Shown here piece by piece: positions 18,526 through 26,957 of a stretch of DNA of 52,205 nt (position 1 is its first letter; every line of letters starts with the position of its first letter). The notes under the pieces were generated by a model. That model was not told the origin of the DNA. It did no database searches and saw only the letters and a program-made list of their open reading frames with translations. The translations under genes and the position numbers were made by a program. The DNA is from Candidatus Krumholzibacteriota bacterium (GTDB lineage Bacteria > Krumholzibacteriota > Krumholzibacteriia > LZORAL124-64-63): NCBI GenBank assembly GCA_024277025.1, contig JAJRWA010000157.1:1-52205 (forward strand), in the 5' to 3' direction.

Positions 18526-18554
18526 CGGGTGTGGGACGATGTCCCGGTCACCCG
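18526..18554 (-). repeat. Inverted repeat downstream of dnaK, next to a -10 box
   Basis: Arms CGGGTG and CACCCG outside, GGGAC and GTCCC inside, with a 3-base loop. No U-tract follows on the minus strand. It could end the dnaK transcript or act as an operator, since it directly abuts the -10 box of the promoter at 18555-18582. Confidence 0.5.
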
Positions 18555-18582
18555 ACCCTACACTCTTTTTGAGAATTGTCAA
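18555..18582 (-). promoter_or_regulatory. Sigma-70-like promoter just past dnaK
   Basis: A consensus TTGACA -35, 16-base spacer and TAGGGT -10, reading toward the sigma gene. The predicted start falls inside the inverted repeat at 18526-18554. Confidence 0.4.
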
Positions 18583-18608
18583 CCAACTTCACGCCCTACG
18601 GGCAATCC

Positions 18609-20528
18609 CTAGTCTTCGTCAACCACCTCGTAGTCAGCGTCAACCGCGTCATCGCCACTGTCGCTTTCGCCGCCCGGGTTCTTGCCCGCCGGCTCCTCGG
18701 CAGCCTCGGTCGAGCCGCCCTGCGCCGCAGCCGCCTTCTCGTAGGCCTTGCTGGCCAACTCCTGCACCGAAGCCATCAAGGCATCACTAGCCGTACGGAT
18801 CATGGCCACATCTTCGCTGGTCAGCACCTCCTGCAGGGCCTTGATCTTGGTCTCGACATCCTCTTTGAGGGCCGGTTCCAGATCATCCCCCAGGTCCTTC
18901 ATGCTCTTTTCGGCGCTGTGGATTCTGGCTTCCGCCTCGTTCCGAACATCGATCAACTCACGCGCCGCCTTGTCGGCAGCCGCGTTGGCTTCCGCGTCCC
19001 GCACCATGCGCTCGACTTCTTCGTCACTCAAACCGCTTGAGGCCTGGATCCGGATCGACTGCTCCTTGCCCGTGGCCTTGTCCACCGCGCTGACCGACAA
19101 AATGCCGTTCGCATCAATATCGAAAGACACCTCGATCTGGGGCACACCCCGCGGCGCCGGCGGCAATCCGGTCAGTTGGAAACGCCCGATGGTCTTGTTG
19201 TCCACCGACATTTCCCGCTCACCCTGCAGCACATGGATATCTACGGTGGGCTGGTTGTCGGCGGCCGTCGAGAAGATCTGCGACTTCTTGGTCGGAATCG
19301 TCGTATTGCGCTCGATCAGGCGCGTCATCACCCCGCCCAGCGTCTCAATACCCAGGCTGAGGGGCGTCACGTCCAACAGGACAATGTCCATATCCTCTCC
19401 ACCGAGCACGCCACCCTGGATCGCCGCGCCCATGCCGACAACCTCGTCCGGGTTCACGGTCCGGTTGGGCTCCTTCTTGAAGATCTGCTCGACCTTGGCC
19501 TGCACCCCCGGGATACGGGTCGATCCCCCGACCAGCAAGACCTCGTCGATATCGCTCGGCGAAAGGCCGGCGTCCTTCAGGCAGGCCAGACACGGCGCCA
19601 CCGTGCGCTCAATCAGATCCTCGACCAGAGTCTCGAACTTGGCCCGGGTCAGGGTCAGCGTCAGGTGCTTCGCCCCGTTCTGGTCCGCAGTGATGTAAGG
19701 CAGGTTGATCTCCGCCTGGCTGGACGAACTGAGCTCGCGCTTGGCCTGCTCAGCCGCTTCTTTCAGCCGTTGCAGGGCCATCGGGTCCTTGGTCAGGTCG
19801 ATGCCTTCCTGCTTGATGAACGTGTCGACCAGATGATCGATGACTCGCTGGTCAAAATCATCCCCACCGAGATGGGTGTCGCCGTTGGTGGCCAGAACCG
19901 AAAACACACCGTCCACGATCTCCAGGATCGAAACATCGAAAGTACCGCCGCCAAGGTCGAAGACCGCGATCGTCTCTTCGCCTTTCTTGTCCAGCCCGTA
20001 GGCCAGAGCCGCCGCCGTCGGTTCGTTGATGATCCGCAGCACCTCCAGGCCGGCGATCTTGCCGGCGTCCTTGGTCGCCTGGCGCTGGGCGTCGTTGAAG
20101 TAGGCGGGCACGGTGATCACCGCCTGGGTCACGGGCTGGCCGAGATACTCCTCGGCGGTCTCTTTCAAGGCCCGCAGGATCTGCGCACTGATTTCCGGCG
20201 GCGAGAACTCGCCCTGGCTGGTCTTGATGCGCACTTCGCCATTGCTGCCCTTGATGACCTCGTACGGCACTTCGCTGATCTCGGTCGCCACCTCTTCAAA
20301 GCGTCGCCCCATGAACCGTTTGATCGAGTACACGGTGTTCGTCGGGTTGGTCACAGCCTGGCGCTTGGCCAGCAGGCCGACCTGGCGCTCCCCGTTCTTG
20401 CCCCACGACACGACTGATGGGGTCGTACGATTGCCTTCCTTGTTCTGAATGACCTTCGACTCGCCGCCTTCCATGACCGAGACGACGCTGTTGGTGGTCC
20501 CCAGGTCGATACCAATGATCTTGCCCAT
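18609..20528 (-). CDS. dnaK: Chaperone DnaK (Hsp70)
   Basis: 639 residues. The ATPase domain begins [18 protein letters not shown] and has [11 protein letters not shown] and [13 protein letters not shown]. The substrate-binding domain has [14 protein letters not shown]. The C-terminal lid ends in DYEVVDED, like the family's EEVKD-type tail. AAGGAG lies just upstream of the ATG. grpE, dnaJ and hrcA are not adjacent, so this copy stands alone. I see no CIRCE element in the 186 bases upstream. Confidence 0.98.
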   Translation of the reverse strand: MGKIIGIDLGTTNSVVSVMEGGESKVIQNKEGNRTTPSVVSWGKNGERQVGLLAKRQAVTNPTNTVYSIKRFMGRRFEEVATEISEVPYEVIKGSNGEVRIKTSQGEFSPPEISAQILRALKETAEEYLGQPVTQAVITVPAYFNDAQRQATKDAGKIAGLEVLRIINEPTAAALAYGLDKKGEETIAVFDLGGGTFDVSILEIVDGVFSVLATNGDTHLGGDDFDQRVIDHLVDTFIKQEGIDLTKDPMALQRLKEAAEQAKRELSSSSQAEINLPYITADQNGAKHLTLTLTRAKFETLVEDLIERTVAPCLACLKDAGLSPSDIDEVLLVGGSTRIPGVQAKVEQIFKKEPNRTVNPDEVVGMGAAIQGGVLGGEDMDIVLLDVTPLSLGIETLGGVMTRLIERNTTIPTKKSQIFSTAADNQPTVDIHVLQGEREMSVDNKTIGRFQLTGLPPAPRGVPQIEVSFDIDANGILSVSAVDKATGKEQSIRIQASSGLSDEEVERMVRDAEANAAADKAARELIDVRNEAEARIHSAEKSMKDLGDDLEPALKEDVETKIKALQEVLTSEDVAMIRTASDALMASVQELASKAYEKAAAAQGGSTEAAEEPAGKNPGGESDSGDDAVDADYEVVDED

Positions 20529-20623
20529 ATCTATCTCCTTCGATTCCGGTGAATAATGCCCATTCGCTCACAGAGCCCTACTCAAGGTCCGTGCCATTGG
20601 CGATTCCGGACTTCTGAAAATTT

Positions 20624-20633
20624 TAACATGTTA
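20624..20633. promoter_or_regulatory. AT-rich palindrome upstream of dnaK
   Basis: A perfect 10-bp palindrome TAACATGTTA in the AT-rich part of the dnaK upstream region, about 95 bases before its start. It may be an operator; no matching heat-shock consensus is seen. Confidence 0.25.
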
Positions 20634-20676
20634 TGCCGCTACAGGTTATTTATCACACGGCGCTCTGCGGTGATTT

Positions 20677-20700
20677 TGACGGACCCGCAGGGTCTCGTCA
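20677..20700 (-). terminator. Hairpin after the GT2 gene, possible terminator
   Basis: Stems GACCC/GGGTC and TGACG/CGTCA (one bulge) with a 3-base loop, 14 bases past the GT2 stop. There is no U-tract, so termination is uncertain. Confidence 0.35.
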
Positions 20701-20714
20701 GGAAGGGGAGCGAG

Positions 20715-21704
20715 TCAGGCCGTCATGTCATTTTGGCATGAATGACTGCATTTATCTGTCACGCCCTGACGGAAAGCGCACAACACAGCGAGATTCATCA
20801 GCCGGTAATAGGCGGCCGGCCAGACGGGCCGGGAGCCGGGCAGCGTAGGCCAGTGTGCCAAGCCCCGCGGCAGACGGGCTCCCAGCGGCGACCCCGCAAA
20901 ACTGCGGATCACCCGGGAAACTCCACCAGGAGGGCCTGCACCGGGTGCGTCGATCACGTGATGCAGTTGCATTTCCACCAGACGTCCGGGGTGCGTCCGG
21001 GCCAGGTACCGCAGAGACTGCCGACCACATTCGACTTTCTTGGCAAAGTACTCCTGGTGCGTGTGGTGGTGTACGTGGTGCGGCACCGGGCTGGGCAGAA
21101 CCCGGAAGCGTAAGCCGACCTCGTCCTCGAGCCGGAAGGCGAGTTCCATATCCTCAAACCCATATCCGGCGAATCCTTCGTCGAAACCGCCGATCTGCAA
21201 GAATGCCTCCCGGGGCACCGCCGCGTTCTGGGTGACAAAAAAACGCGCCGGAGCCGGCCCCTCCGGCAGGCGCGCAACACCGCGGGAATCGAGGTAGTGA
21301 AAGTGGGGCGCGTCGATCAGTTCGGGCCTGGTCACGGCATAGCCGATGGTTCCGCAACCGGGGTGGTCCGCCAGCTCGTCCAGATGGGCCGCCACCAACC
21401 CGGCGGGCGCCACGATATCGTCATCCATGAACAGCAGATACCGCCCCTCTGCCGCCTGCGCCCCCAGATTTCTCGCCTGCGCCCGCCCCACGTTGTGCGG
21501 CGGCTGCACCAGGCGCAGTCCGGGCCGCTGCCAGCCGGACTGGGCCGCCAGGAAACTCCCGGTGCCGTCGGTGCTGCCGTCGTTCACCACGACGACTTCC
21601 CACGGCCCGTCGCGGCCAAGGTCCTGCCCCCGCAAAGCGGCCAGGGACTGCTGCAACAGGTTCACCTTGTTCATGGTGGGCATAACCACGGAAAGCAGCA
21701 TCAC
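20715..21704 (-). CDS. Glycosyltransferase family 2
   Basis: 329 residues with a GT-A fold. It begins LSVVMPTMNKVNLLQQSLAA, has VVVNDGSTDGT (about 39-49), the metal-binding DDD (94-96) in LLFMDDDIV, and the acceptor-side motif GFEDMELAFRLE near 185. It transfers a sugar from a nucleotide donor, probably to a surface glycan at the inner membrane; donor and acceptor are unknown. Its start overlaps the upstream GT4 stop by four bases, so the two are co-translated. The last 70 residues are less typical. Confidence 0.88.
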   Translation of the reverse strand: MMLLSVVMPTMNKVNLLQQSLAALRGQDLGRDGPWEVVVVNDGSTDGTGSFLAAQSGWQRPGLRLVQPPHNVGRAQARNLGAQAAEGRYLLFMDDDIVAPAGLVAAHLDELADHPGCGTIGYAVTRPELIDAPHFHYLDSRGVARLPEGPAPARFFVTQNAAVPREAFLQIGGFDEGFAGYGFEDMELAFRLEDEVGLRFRVLPSPVPHHVHHHTHQEYFAKKVECGRQSLRYLARTHPGRLVEMQLHHVIDAPGAGPPGGVSRVIRSFAGSPLGARLPRGLAHWPTLPGSRPVWPAAYYRLMNLAVLCAFRQGVTDKCSHSCQNDMTA

Positions 21705-22837
21705 GCGCCCCGCTCCCTGAGCTCAGCCAGGGACGCGCCCGTCGGCCAGGGCGTCCCGTCGACCAGATGCCGAAAAACCCCGGCAACCAGTTGCATGTTC
21801 TGCTCGAACCCAACCAGACGCCGAGCTGTCGCCAGGGCCACGCCGCCACAGGCGCGCCGCAATTCCGCATCCTGCCCCAGGCGCAGCATGGCGGCCGCCA
21901 GACCCGCCTCGTCGCGCGGTGCCACCACCAGGCCCGACTGCCCGTCGGTAATCCATTCCAGGGACGACGGCAGACTGGAAACGACGATGCCCGTACCGGT
22001 CGCCATGGCTTCCAGCAGACTGACCGCCGTGGCATCGACCGACGGCACCGACAGGAAAACATCACAAGCGCGCAGTGCCACCGCAAATTCGCGGTGAGGC
22101 AAGCGCCCCACCATGGCCATCACCTCAGAGATGCCGGCGGCGGCCGCGGCTTGCCGGAAAGGTGCCGGATCACCCTCGTACCCGGAGAACAGGAATCTCG
22201 CGCGGGGCTCGGCCGCCCTGACCCGCGCCGCGGCCGCGATCACGACATCGATGTTGTAGTAGGGCTGGGTGTAGCTCCGCGGGGAGAAGTAGACGATATG
22301 ATCCGGGCCAAAGCCCAGTTGCTGCCGCCATTGCGATTCGGCGCCCGGTTTGAAGACTTCGAAATCCACCCCCCAGAGAATCCGAAAACTGCGTTGCGGG
22401 TCAGCTCCCAGAGTTTCGCTCACGGCCAGGATGTCACTGGAGTCCCCGGTCAGGGCGTCGCAACTGCCCAGCGCCAGGCGTGCCAGCCGGTTCTTCAGGC
22501 CGGACTCGAAAGGAGTGACATAGACATCATCCCCCCACACAGTTAACACGTTGGGGTGAATCCCACTGAAATGCCCCCAGTAGCCGTAGCCGGTCAGGAA
22601 GTGGGTATTGAGCAGGTCGGGGCGCAGGTCCCTCAGAATCCGCCTGACCTTCCCGAGGGCAAGCAGGTAACGCAGGGGCTTTGGCCCACCCCCCCGGCGA
22701 ATGTCGTGAACCGTGACACCGGACACAGGGCGCGGCTGCACGGTCAGCAGGTGACACTCGTGCCCCCGTTGCGCAAACCAGCGGATCCACCGCTCTGTGT
22801 GGATGTGGCGACCGATGGAAAGAAACGCCAACCGCAT
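21701..22837 (-). CDS. Glycosyltransferase family 4
   Basis: 378 residues with a GT-B fold. The N-terminal domain has RWIRWFAQRGHECHLLT. The C-terminal donor domain has ARFLFSGYEGD, MVGRLPHREFAVALRACDVF and SVPSVDATAVSLLEAMATGT, whose SLLEAMA corresponds to the E-x7-E region. The substrate is unknown. It pairs with the GT2 gene (ATGA overlap) and lies just downstream of a tRNA-Leu gene. Confidence 0.88.
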   Translation of the reverse strand: MRLAFLSIGRHIHTERWIRWFAQRGHECHLLTVQPRPVSGVTVHDIRRGGGPKPLRYLLALGKVRRILRDLRPDLLNTHFLTGYGYWGHFSGIHPNVLTVWGDDVYVTPFESGLKNRLARLALGSCDALTGDSSDILAVSETLGADPQRSFRILWGVDFEVFKPGAESQWRQQLGFGPDHIVYFSPRSYTQPYYNIDVVIAAAARVRAAEPRARFLFSGYEGDPAPFRQAAAAAGISEVMAMVGRLPHREFAVALRACDVFLSVPSVDATAVSLLEAMATGTGIVVSSLPSSLEWITDGQSGLVVAPRDEAGLAAAMLRLGQDAELRRACGGVALATARRLVGFEQNMQLVAGVFRHLVDGTPWPTGASLAELRERGA

Positions 22838-22874
22838 GGGCCCTCACTTGGAAACATCATCGCGGGACTGTCCG

Positions 22875-22962
22875 TGGTGCCGGGAGCCGGGATCGAACCG
22901 GCACGGAGCAACGCTCCGAGGGATTTTAAGTCCCTTGCGTCTACCAATTTCGCCATCCCGGC
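22875..22962 (-). tRNA. tRNA-Leu(TAA)
   Basis: A class II tRNA of 88 bases with encoded CCA. Acceptor GCCGGGA/TCCCGGC, anticodon stem AGGGA/TCCCT with loop CTTAAAA (anticodon TAA), and a long variable arm GGAGCGTTGCTCC. Confidence 0.96.
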
Positions 22963-23065
22963 ACCGAGGTTGAGAGGATAATGCGGAGACAGCAGCAACC
23001 TGTCAATCGAGGAGATGCCCGGCCCGCCGCCGAAAGTCCCGGCTCAGCCGTTTCGAAAAATGAAG

Positions 23066-23093
23066 CAAAAAAACCAGCCCAAGGGCTGGTTTG
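23066..23093 (-). terminator. Intrinsic terminator after tRNA-Cys
   Basis: A perfect stem AAACCAGCCC/GGGCTGGTTT with a 2-base loop, continuing into a run of uridines on the minus strand. Confidence 0.85.
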
Positions 23094-23096
23094 TGG

Positions 23097-23171
23097 TGGA
23101 GGCGGCACCCAGAGTCGAACTGGGGATGACGATTTTGCAGACCGTTGCCTTAGCCACTTGGCTATGCCGCC
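23097..23171 (-). tRNA. tRNA-Cys(GCA)
   Basis: Acceptor GGCGGCA/TGCCGCC, discriminator U, encoded CCA, anticodon stem ACGGT/ATCGT (one G-U) with anticodon GCA. Confidence 0.96.
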
Positions 23172-23230
23172 CCGAAAGAAGTCTGGCGGGGAAAGTATGT
23201 TGAAATTCGCCGCCGATGTCAACCTGCACA

Positions 23231-23273
23231 ACCAAAAGAATCGGGGAGGATCCCGGTGGACTCTCCCCGATTG
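23231..23273 (-). terminator. Terminator-like hairpin between tRNA-Gly and tRNA-Cys
   Basis: Stem AATCGGGGAG with its partner TCCCCGATT around a loop of about 13 bases, followed by CTTTT on the transcript. Confidence 0.6.
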
Positions 23274-23276
23274 ATC

Positions 23277-23352
<76 letters not shown>

Positions 23353-23419
23353 TCGAAAGGTGTAAGAGAGATAATCCCTGAGTGCCTGCTTGTCAAATCG
23401 AAAGTTGGCCGATTTTGGG

Positions 23420-24571
23420 TTATCGCCCGACAATTTCCCGGTAGAATGAAGCCGTCATGCCGGCGACCCGATCCCAGCTATAGTGTTCGATCGCATGGAT
23501 CTGTCCGGCAGCACCCAGACGAGTGCGCAATCCCTCATCTGGCAGGGTCTCAGCCAGCTTGCGCCGGAGATCCGCTGTGTCTCCGGATGCGAACAGAACG
23601 GCGTTGCCCCCGGCCGCTTCCACGTTCGGCGGAATATCGCTGACCAGGCAGCAGCGCTGGTAGCTCATGCCCTCCAGCAGCGAGATGGACAAGCCCTCGA
23701 GGGTCGAAGGCAGCACCAGCATCTCCGCGTTGGAAAAGAGTTCCTCAAGCACTGGTCCATGAACAAAACCAAGAAAGTGGACACCGGCGGGAGCATGGCG
23801 CCGCAGTCGCTCGGCGTACCCCGGCGTAAACCCCGCATCCCCGGCGATCACCAACTCGAAATCCTGGCGAATCGCGGCCGGTAAATCGCTCCAGGCCTCA
23901 AGCAGCAGGTGACACCCCTTTTCCGGTACGAGGCGGGCTACGAAAAGGACGAAGCGGCCGTGCACACCGGCCTGCCGGATGAGATGCGGCTCACGGTAGG
24001 CAGGCGGCACGATCCCGTTGGGGATGTAACTCGTGGCCCTCTTGTGCTCCGCCAGGTAGTGAGCACGCAGGGCCTTCGAGACCACGATCGTCCCGTTGGG
24101 CAACCGCACGCTGGCGGCCTCCCCCAGCCGCAGCACACGCCGGGCAAAGGCCCCCCACTTGTCGCGCTGCCAGTCCAGGCCGTGCACCGTTACTACCGTA
24201 GGCTTGCCGCGCAGCCAGCGGGGCAGTCCCGCCAACAGCCCGGGCCCCAGTGCGTGGTAGTGCACGAGGTCCACCTGCCGCAGCATCACGTCCGTCGTGG
24301 CCAGAAGGGTATGACTGATGGCGTCCAGGTGCTTGGTGGGGATGCTCGGCACGCGACGGACCTGAACTCCGTCCAGGTCCGTCGGGCCATTCAAGCTGCT
24401 GTAGTGCGGCCGGCTGTAGATATCCACGTCCACGCCCAGGGACGGCAGCCGCGCAGCCAGTTCAGCCACGTGCTTCTCGATCCCCCCGTGGATGGGCGGA
24501 TAGCCTTTCTGGCCAATCATCGCCACCCTGAGCCGGCGCTCAGCCACGGCCTGCCGGGTCCGCTTCGTCAC
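23420..24571 (-). CDS. Glycosyltransferase family 4
   Basis: 383 residues with a GT-B fold. The acceptor side has MIGQKGYPPIHGGIEKHVAE, which marks a common exopolysaccharide mannosyl/rhamnosyl-type GT4 subgroup. The donor side has FVARLVPEKGCHLLLEAW, VIAGDAG and PSTLEGLSISLLEGMSY (E-x7-E). The start is GTG, with GGAAGGACGGAG upstream. It lies 31 bases after the Gfo/Idh/MocA gene and probably shares its transcript. The exact sugar is unknown. Confidence 0.9.
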   Translation of the reverse strand: MTKRTRQAVAERRLRVAMIGQKGYPPIHGGIEKHVAELAARLPSLGVDVDIYSRPHYSSLNGPTDLDGVQVRRVPSIPTKHLDAISHTLLATTDVMLRQVDLVHYHALGPGLLAGLPRWLRGKPTVVTVHGLDWQRDKWGAFARRVLRLGEAASVRLPNGTIVVSKALRAHYLAEHKRATSYIPNGIVPPAYREPHLIRQAGVHGRFVLFVARLVPEKGCHLLLEAWSDLPAAIRQDFELVIAGDAGFTPGYAERLRRHAPAGVHFLGFVHGPVLEELFSNAEMLVLPSTLEGLSISLLEGMSYQRCCLVSDIPPNVEAAGGNAVLFASGDTADLRRKLAETLPDEGLRTRLGAAGQIHAIEHYSWDRVAGMTASFYREIVGR

Positions 24572-24602
24572 TGGGAAAACTCCGTCCTTCCCATCGGGTC
24601 GA

Positions 24603-25628
24603 TCAGGCGTCGAACTCCAGCGTGATACGCCGGCCCTCTTCCTTCATCGACTGACAGGCGCCCTCGAGCACCTGAACCACATTCAGTCCATGTCCACCAC
24701 TGCTCAGCGCCGCGGTCTCGCCGTTGATCAGATCAAGGAAATGCCCGGTCTCGGCCTTGAGCGGTTCCACCGTGTCGAGCCGCGGAATAAACACATCCCC
24801 CGAGCGATACAGGAGTTGGAACTCGCCGAAGCCCTCATAGTGAGGCTGCACATCCACGCCCTTGTCATAGACCCTGATCTTCTCCGCCGGCGAGACGTCA
24901 TCGTACACCAGCATCTTCTTGCTGCCAACAAAGGTGCAGTTGCGGATCTTGTTCGGATCCAGCCAACTGGCATGGATGTGGGCCAGGCGCCCACCCGGGT
25001 ACTCCAGGGTCACGAAGGCAACGTCCTCGATATCCAGGTCGCGCTGCACATAACAATGGCCGATGGCACTGACGCTGATCGGGTCGGCGTCGAACAGGAA
25101 GTTGAGCATGGCCACGTCGTGGGGCACCAGATCCCAGACCACATTGGCGTCCTTCTGGAAGATACCCAGATTGACGCGGGACATGTTCACATAGTAGATG
25201 TCGCCCAGTTCGCCGGAGTCCATCAGCTCCTTGATCTTGCGCACGGCCGGCGCATAGACGAACGTGTGCCCGACCATGAGCTTGAGATTGCGGCGCTCCG
25301 CCTCTGCATTCAGCGCCCGACAATCATCGCTGGTGGTGGCCATGGGCTTTTCCAGGAACAGATGCTTGCCGGCCGCCAGCACTTCCATGCCCAACTTGAA
25401 GTGGGTCGACATGGGTGTGGCCACGACGACCGCCTCCACCTCCGGATCACGCAGGATATCCTGGTAGTCGGCCGTCTTGGTCGTGCCCGGGTAAAGCAGT
25501 CCGACCTGGCGCAGCCGGTCCTCCGCCAGGTCAGAAATATAAGCCAGATCACATTCGGCCTGAGCATTCAGATTCCGAATCAGATTGGGTCCCCAGTACC
25601 CACAGCCGATCACACCTGTTTTGATCAT
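24603..25628 (-). CDS. Gfo/Idh/MocA family NAD(P)-dependent oxidoreductase
   Basis: 341 residues. The Rossmann motif GVIGCGYWGPNLIRN is at about 5-19, the family's EKP (93-95) is in LFLEKPMATT, and VWDLVPHDVAMLNFL is typical of the catalytic half. Members near glycosyltransferases often oxidise or epimerise nucleotide sugars (for example WlbA-type UDP-sugar dehydrogenases), but the substrate here is inferred. I chose the ATG at 25628 because AAGGAG lies eight bases upstream; the GTG at 25637 overlaps that site. Confidence 0.9.
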   Translation of the reverse strand: MIKTGVIGCGYWGPNLIRNLNAQAECDLAYISDLAEDRLRQVGLLYPGTTKTADYQDILRDPEVEAVVVATPMSTHFKLGMEVLAAGKHLFLEKPMATTSDDCRALNAEAERRNLKLMVGHTFVYAPAVRKIKELMDSGELGDIYYVNMSRVNLGIFQKDANVVWDLVPHDVAMLNFLFDADPISVSAIGHCYVQRDLDIEDVAFVTLEYPGGRLAHIHASWLDPNKIRNCTFVGSKKMLVYDDVSPAEKIRVYDKGVDVQPHYEGFGEFQLLYRSGDVFIPRLDTVEPLKAETGHFLDLINGETAALSSGGHGLNVVQVLEGACQSMKEEGRRITLEFDA

Positions 25629-25759
25629 TTCCGGCACTCCTTAGCAGTAGGGCGAGAAGTCGAGGCGCATGTGCGAGCATGCCCCAGAACACATCCATCG
25701 TCAATGTTTACTGGCACTTGAGACCGATTCAATTCTGAACCATTTCCTCACCAGCAGAC

Positions 25760-25797
25760 AAAAAAAACCGGGCAACGCGAACGATTCGGCTGCCCGG
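25760..25797 (-). terminator. Intrinsic terminator after the sugar transferase
   Basis: Stem CCGGGCA/TGCCCGG with an inner CGAA/TTCG stem, followed by eight uridines. It lies about 20 bases past the downstream TAG (25817), that is, after the full-length gene and not after the premature TAA. Confidence 0.88.
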
Positions 25798-25816
25798 TGA
25801 GATAACGCAGTGGTTC

Positions 25817-26551
25817 CTAGTAGCCCCCGGTGCCCTTGAGCACGACCGGTACCGTCTTCAGGAGAATCTTCAGATCCTGGAAAGGGGACCATTCGTTGAT
25901 ATAACGAATATCCAGACGCACCATCTCTTAGAAAGAGACAGAACTGCGCCCGCTGACCTGCCACAGACCCGTCAGGCCCGGCACCGCCTTCAGGCGTTCC
26001 ATGTGCCACGGCTGATAATTCTCTATCTCATAAGCGATTGGCGGCCGCGGTCCGACCAGGGACATGTCGCCCCTGATGATATTGAACAGTTGGGGCAATT
26101 CGTCCAGGGAAGTCCGGCGCAGAATCGACCCGATCCGCGTAATCCGGGGATCGCGCTTCAGCTTGAAAACCTCGTCGCCCTCGTTGGATTCGGCGCAACC
26201 ACTCTTGTCACCGTTGATGAACATGGCGGCGAACTGGCGATGAATCGCGTCGTCACTGTTATGGGCCATCGAGCGGAATTTATAAAACTTGAATGGCCGA
26301 CCATCGCGTCCCAGACGTTCCTGAACGAACAGGACAGGCCCGGGGCTCGACCGCTTGACCAACAGGGAAATCACCAGCATGACCGGGGCCAGGACCACCA
26401 GCATGGCCAGAGCAAACAGCAGATCAACGGCACGTTTCACATGGCCTAGGGAGCCATAGTAACGTGTCGTGTCAGCGGGTATGAATAGCTTTGGGGATGC
26501 CAAGGCAAAGTCGCCACTAACAACCGCAATAGCTGCCGCGTCTTCCTTCAT
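25817..26551 (-). pseudogene. Undecaprenyl-phosphate sugar phosphotransferase with in-frame TAA
   Basis: Bacterial sugar transferase (WbaP/WcaJ C-terminal type) that would load a hexose-1-phosphate onto undecaprenyl phosphate at the inner membrane. The frame encodes an N-terminal membrane helix (about 43-65), then KFYKFRSM, KRDPRITRIG, RRTSLDELPQLFNI and MSLVGPRPP, ending at VSGRSSVSF (207 residues) with TAA at 25928-25930. In the same frame, 36 further codons continue with the family's C-terminus ([13 protein letters not shown], then [14 protein letters not shown]) to TAG at 25817. One base change from a sense codon explains it. It could be a recent pseudogene, a truncated but working enzyme, read-through, or a sequencing error. 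The ATG at 26551 is preferred; 26560 is possible. Confidence 0.85.
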
Positions 26552-26696
26552 GGTGCACATTCTCCCTTTGCAGAGCAAAGTTGATGTTCTTGGGGCTGAA
26601 AGACAATGAACGCGTTAGCTTTGGGTCATCCAAACCTTTCCGGTTGTGGCTGCTGGTCAATCGGGGTCCGCCCCCGCTCTGGCAAGGTCGAAGAGA

Positions 26697-26705
26697 ATTA
26701 TAACA
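26697..26705 (-). promoter_or_regulatory. Extended -10 promoter for the sugar transferase
   Basis: TG-T-TATAAT on the minus strand, a perfect extended -10. A weak -35 (TGGACG) lies 18 bases upstream. The predicted leader is about 130-140 bases. Confidence 0.5.
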
Positions 26706-26775
26706 CGCATTATCAGATCCCGTCCACCCCTAAAACGATTTTTTTTCATGTCATGCTGTCTGGCAAAACTTTCTT

Positions 26776-26804
26776 TTGCCTTTAATGGCCATTAATCCTA
26801 TCAT
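26776..26804 (+). promoter_or_regulatory. ino1 promoter with operator in the spacer
   Basis: TTGCCT (26776-26781), exactly 17 bases, TATCAT (26799-26804). The spacer contains the perfect 14-bp palindrome TTAATGGCCATTAA (26782-26795), placed as expected for a repressor or a MerR-like activator site. Confidence 0.55.
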
Positions 26805-26881
26805 TTTCTTCTCATTACCGCTGATTGTGAGCCCCTGACGTTGCGCTCAAACTATTATGCGTATCGCCTCTGTCCCATACT

Positions 26882-26908
26882 TGGCCATTTACAATATCTG
26901 GCCATTTA
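26882..26908 (+). repeat. Two direct repeats TGGCCATTTA upstream of ino1
   Basis: Copies at 26882-26891 and 26899-26908, 17 bases apart, sharing the TGGCCATT core of the upstream palindrome. A TACAAT sequence lies across the first copy (26890-26895) and could be a second -10, but I see no good -35. Confidence 0.6.
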
Positions 26909-26957
26909 GCGGAATCACTGTGACAGGAGGGCCAAGGCCCTGAGAGGAGCTTTAGAG

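Larger units (their letters stand above)
18190..18608 (-). promoter_or_regulatory. Long intergenic leader between dnaK and the sigma gene
   Basis: 419 bases without a gene. It holds two promoter-like sequences pointing at the sigma gene (listed separately), an inverted repeat at 18526-18554 and AT-rich stretches. No RNA family is recognisable. Confidence 0.5.
26552..26957. promoter_or_regulatory. Divergent regulatory region between sugar transferase and ino1
   Basis: 406 bases, much more AT-rich than the flanking genes, with no coding frame. It holds a promoter toward each side, a palindromic operator and a pair of direct repeats, all listed separately. Confidence 0.7.

Noticed and set aside
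25928..25930. TAA as a reassigned codon or a selenocysteine/pyrrolysine-type recoding signal
   Set aside because: TAA is not used for those residues, and fabG ends normally at TAA. A simple nonsense change or sequence error is more likely.
26882..26908. CRISPR-like or tandem repeat
   Set aside because: Only two 10-base copies 17 bases apart, with the core shared by an upstream palindrome; this fits regulator sites better than a repeat array.
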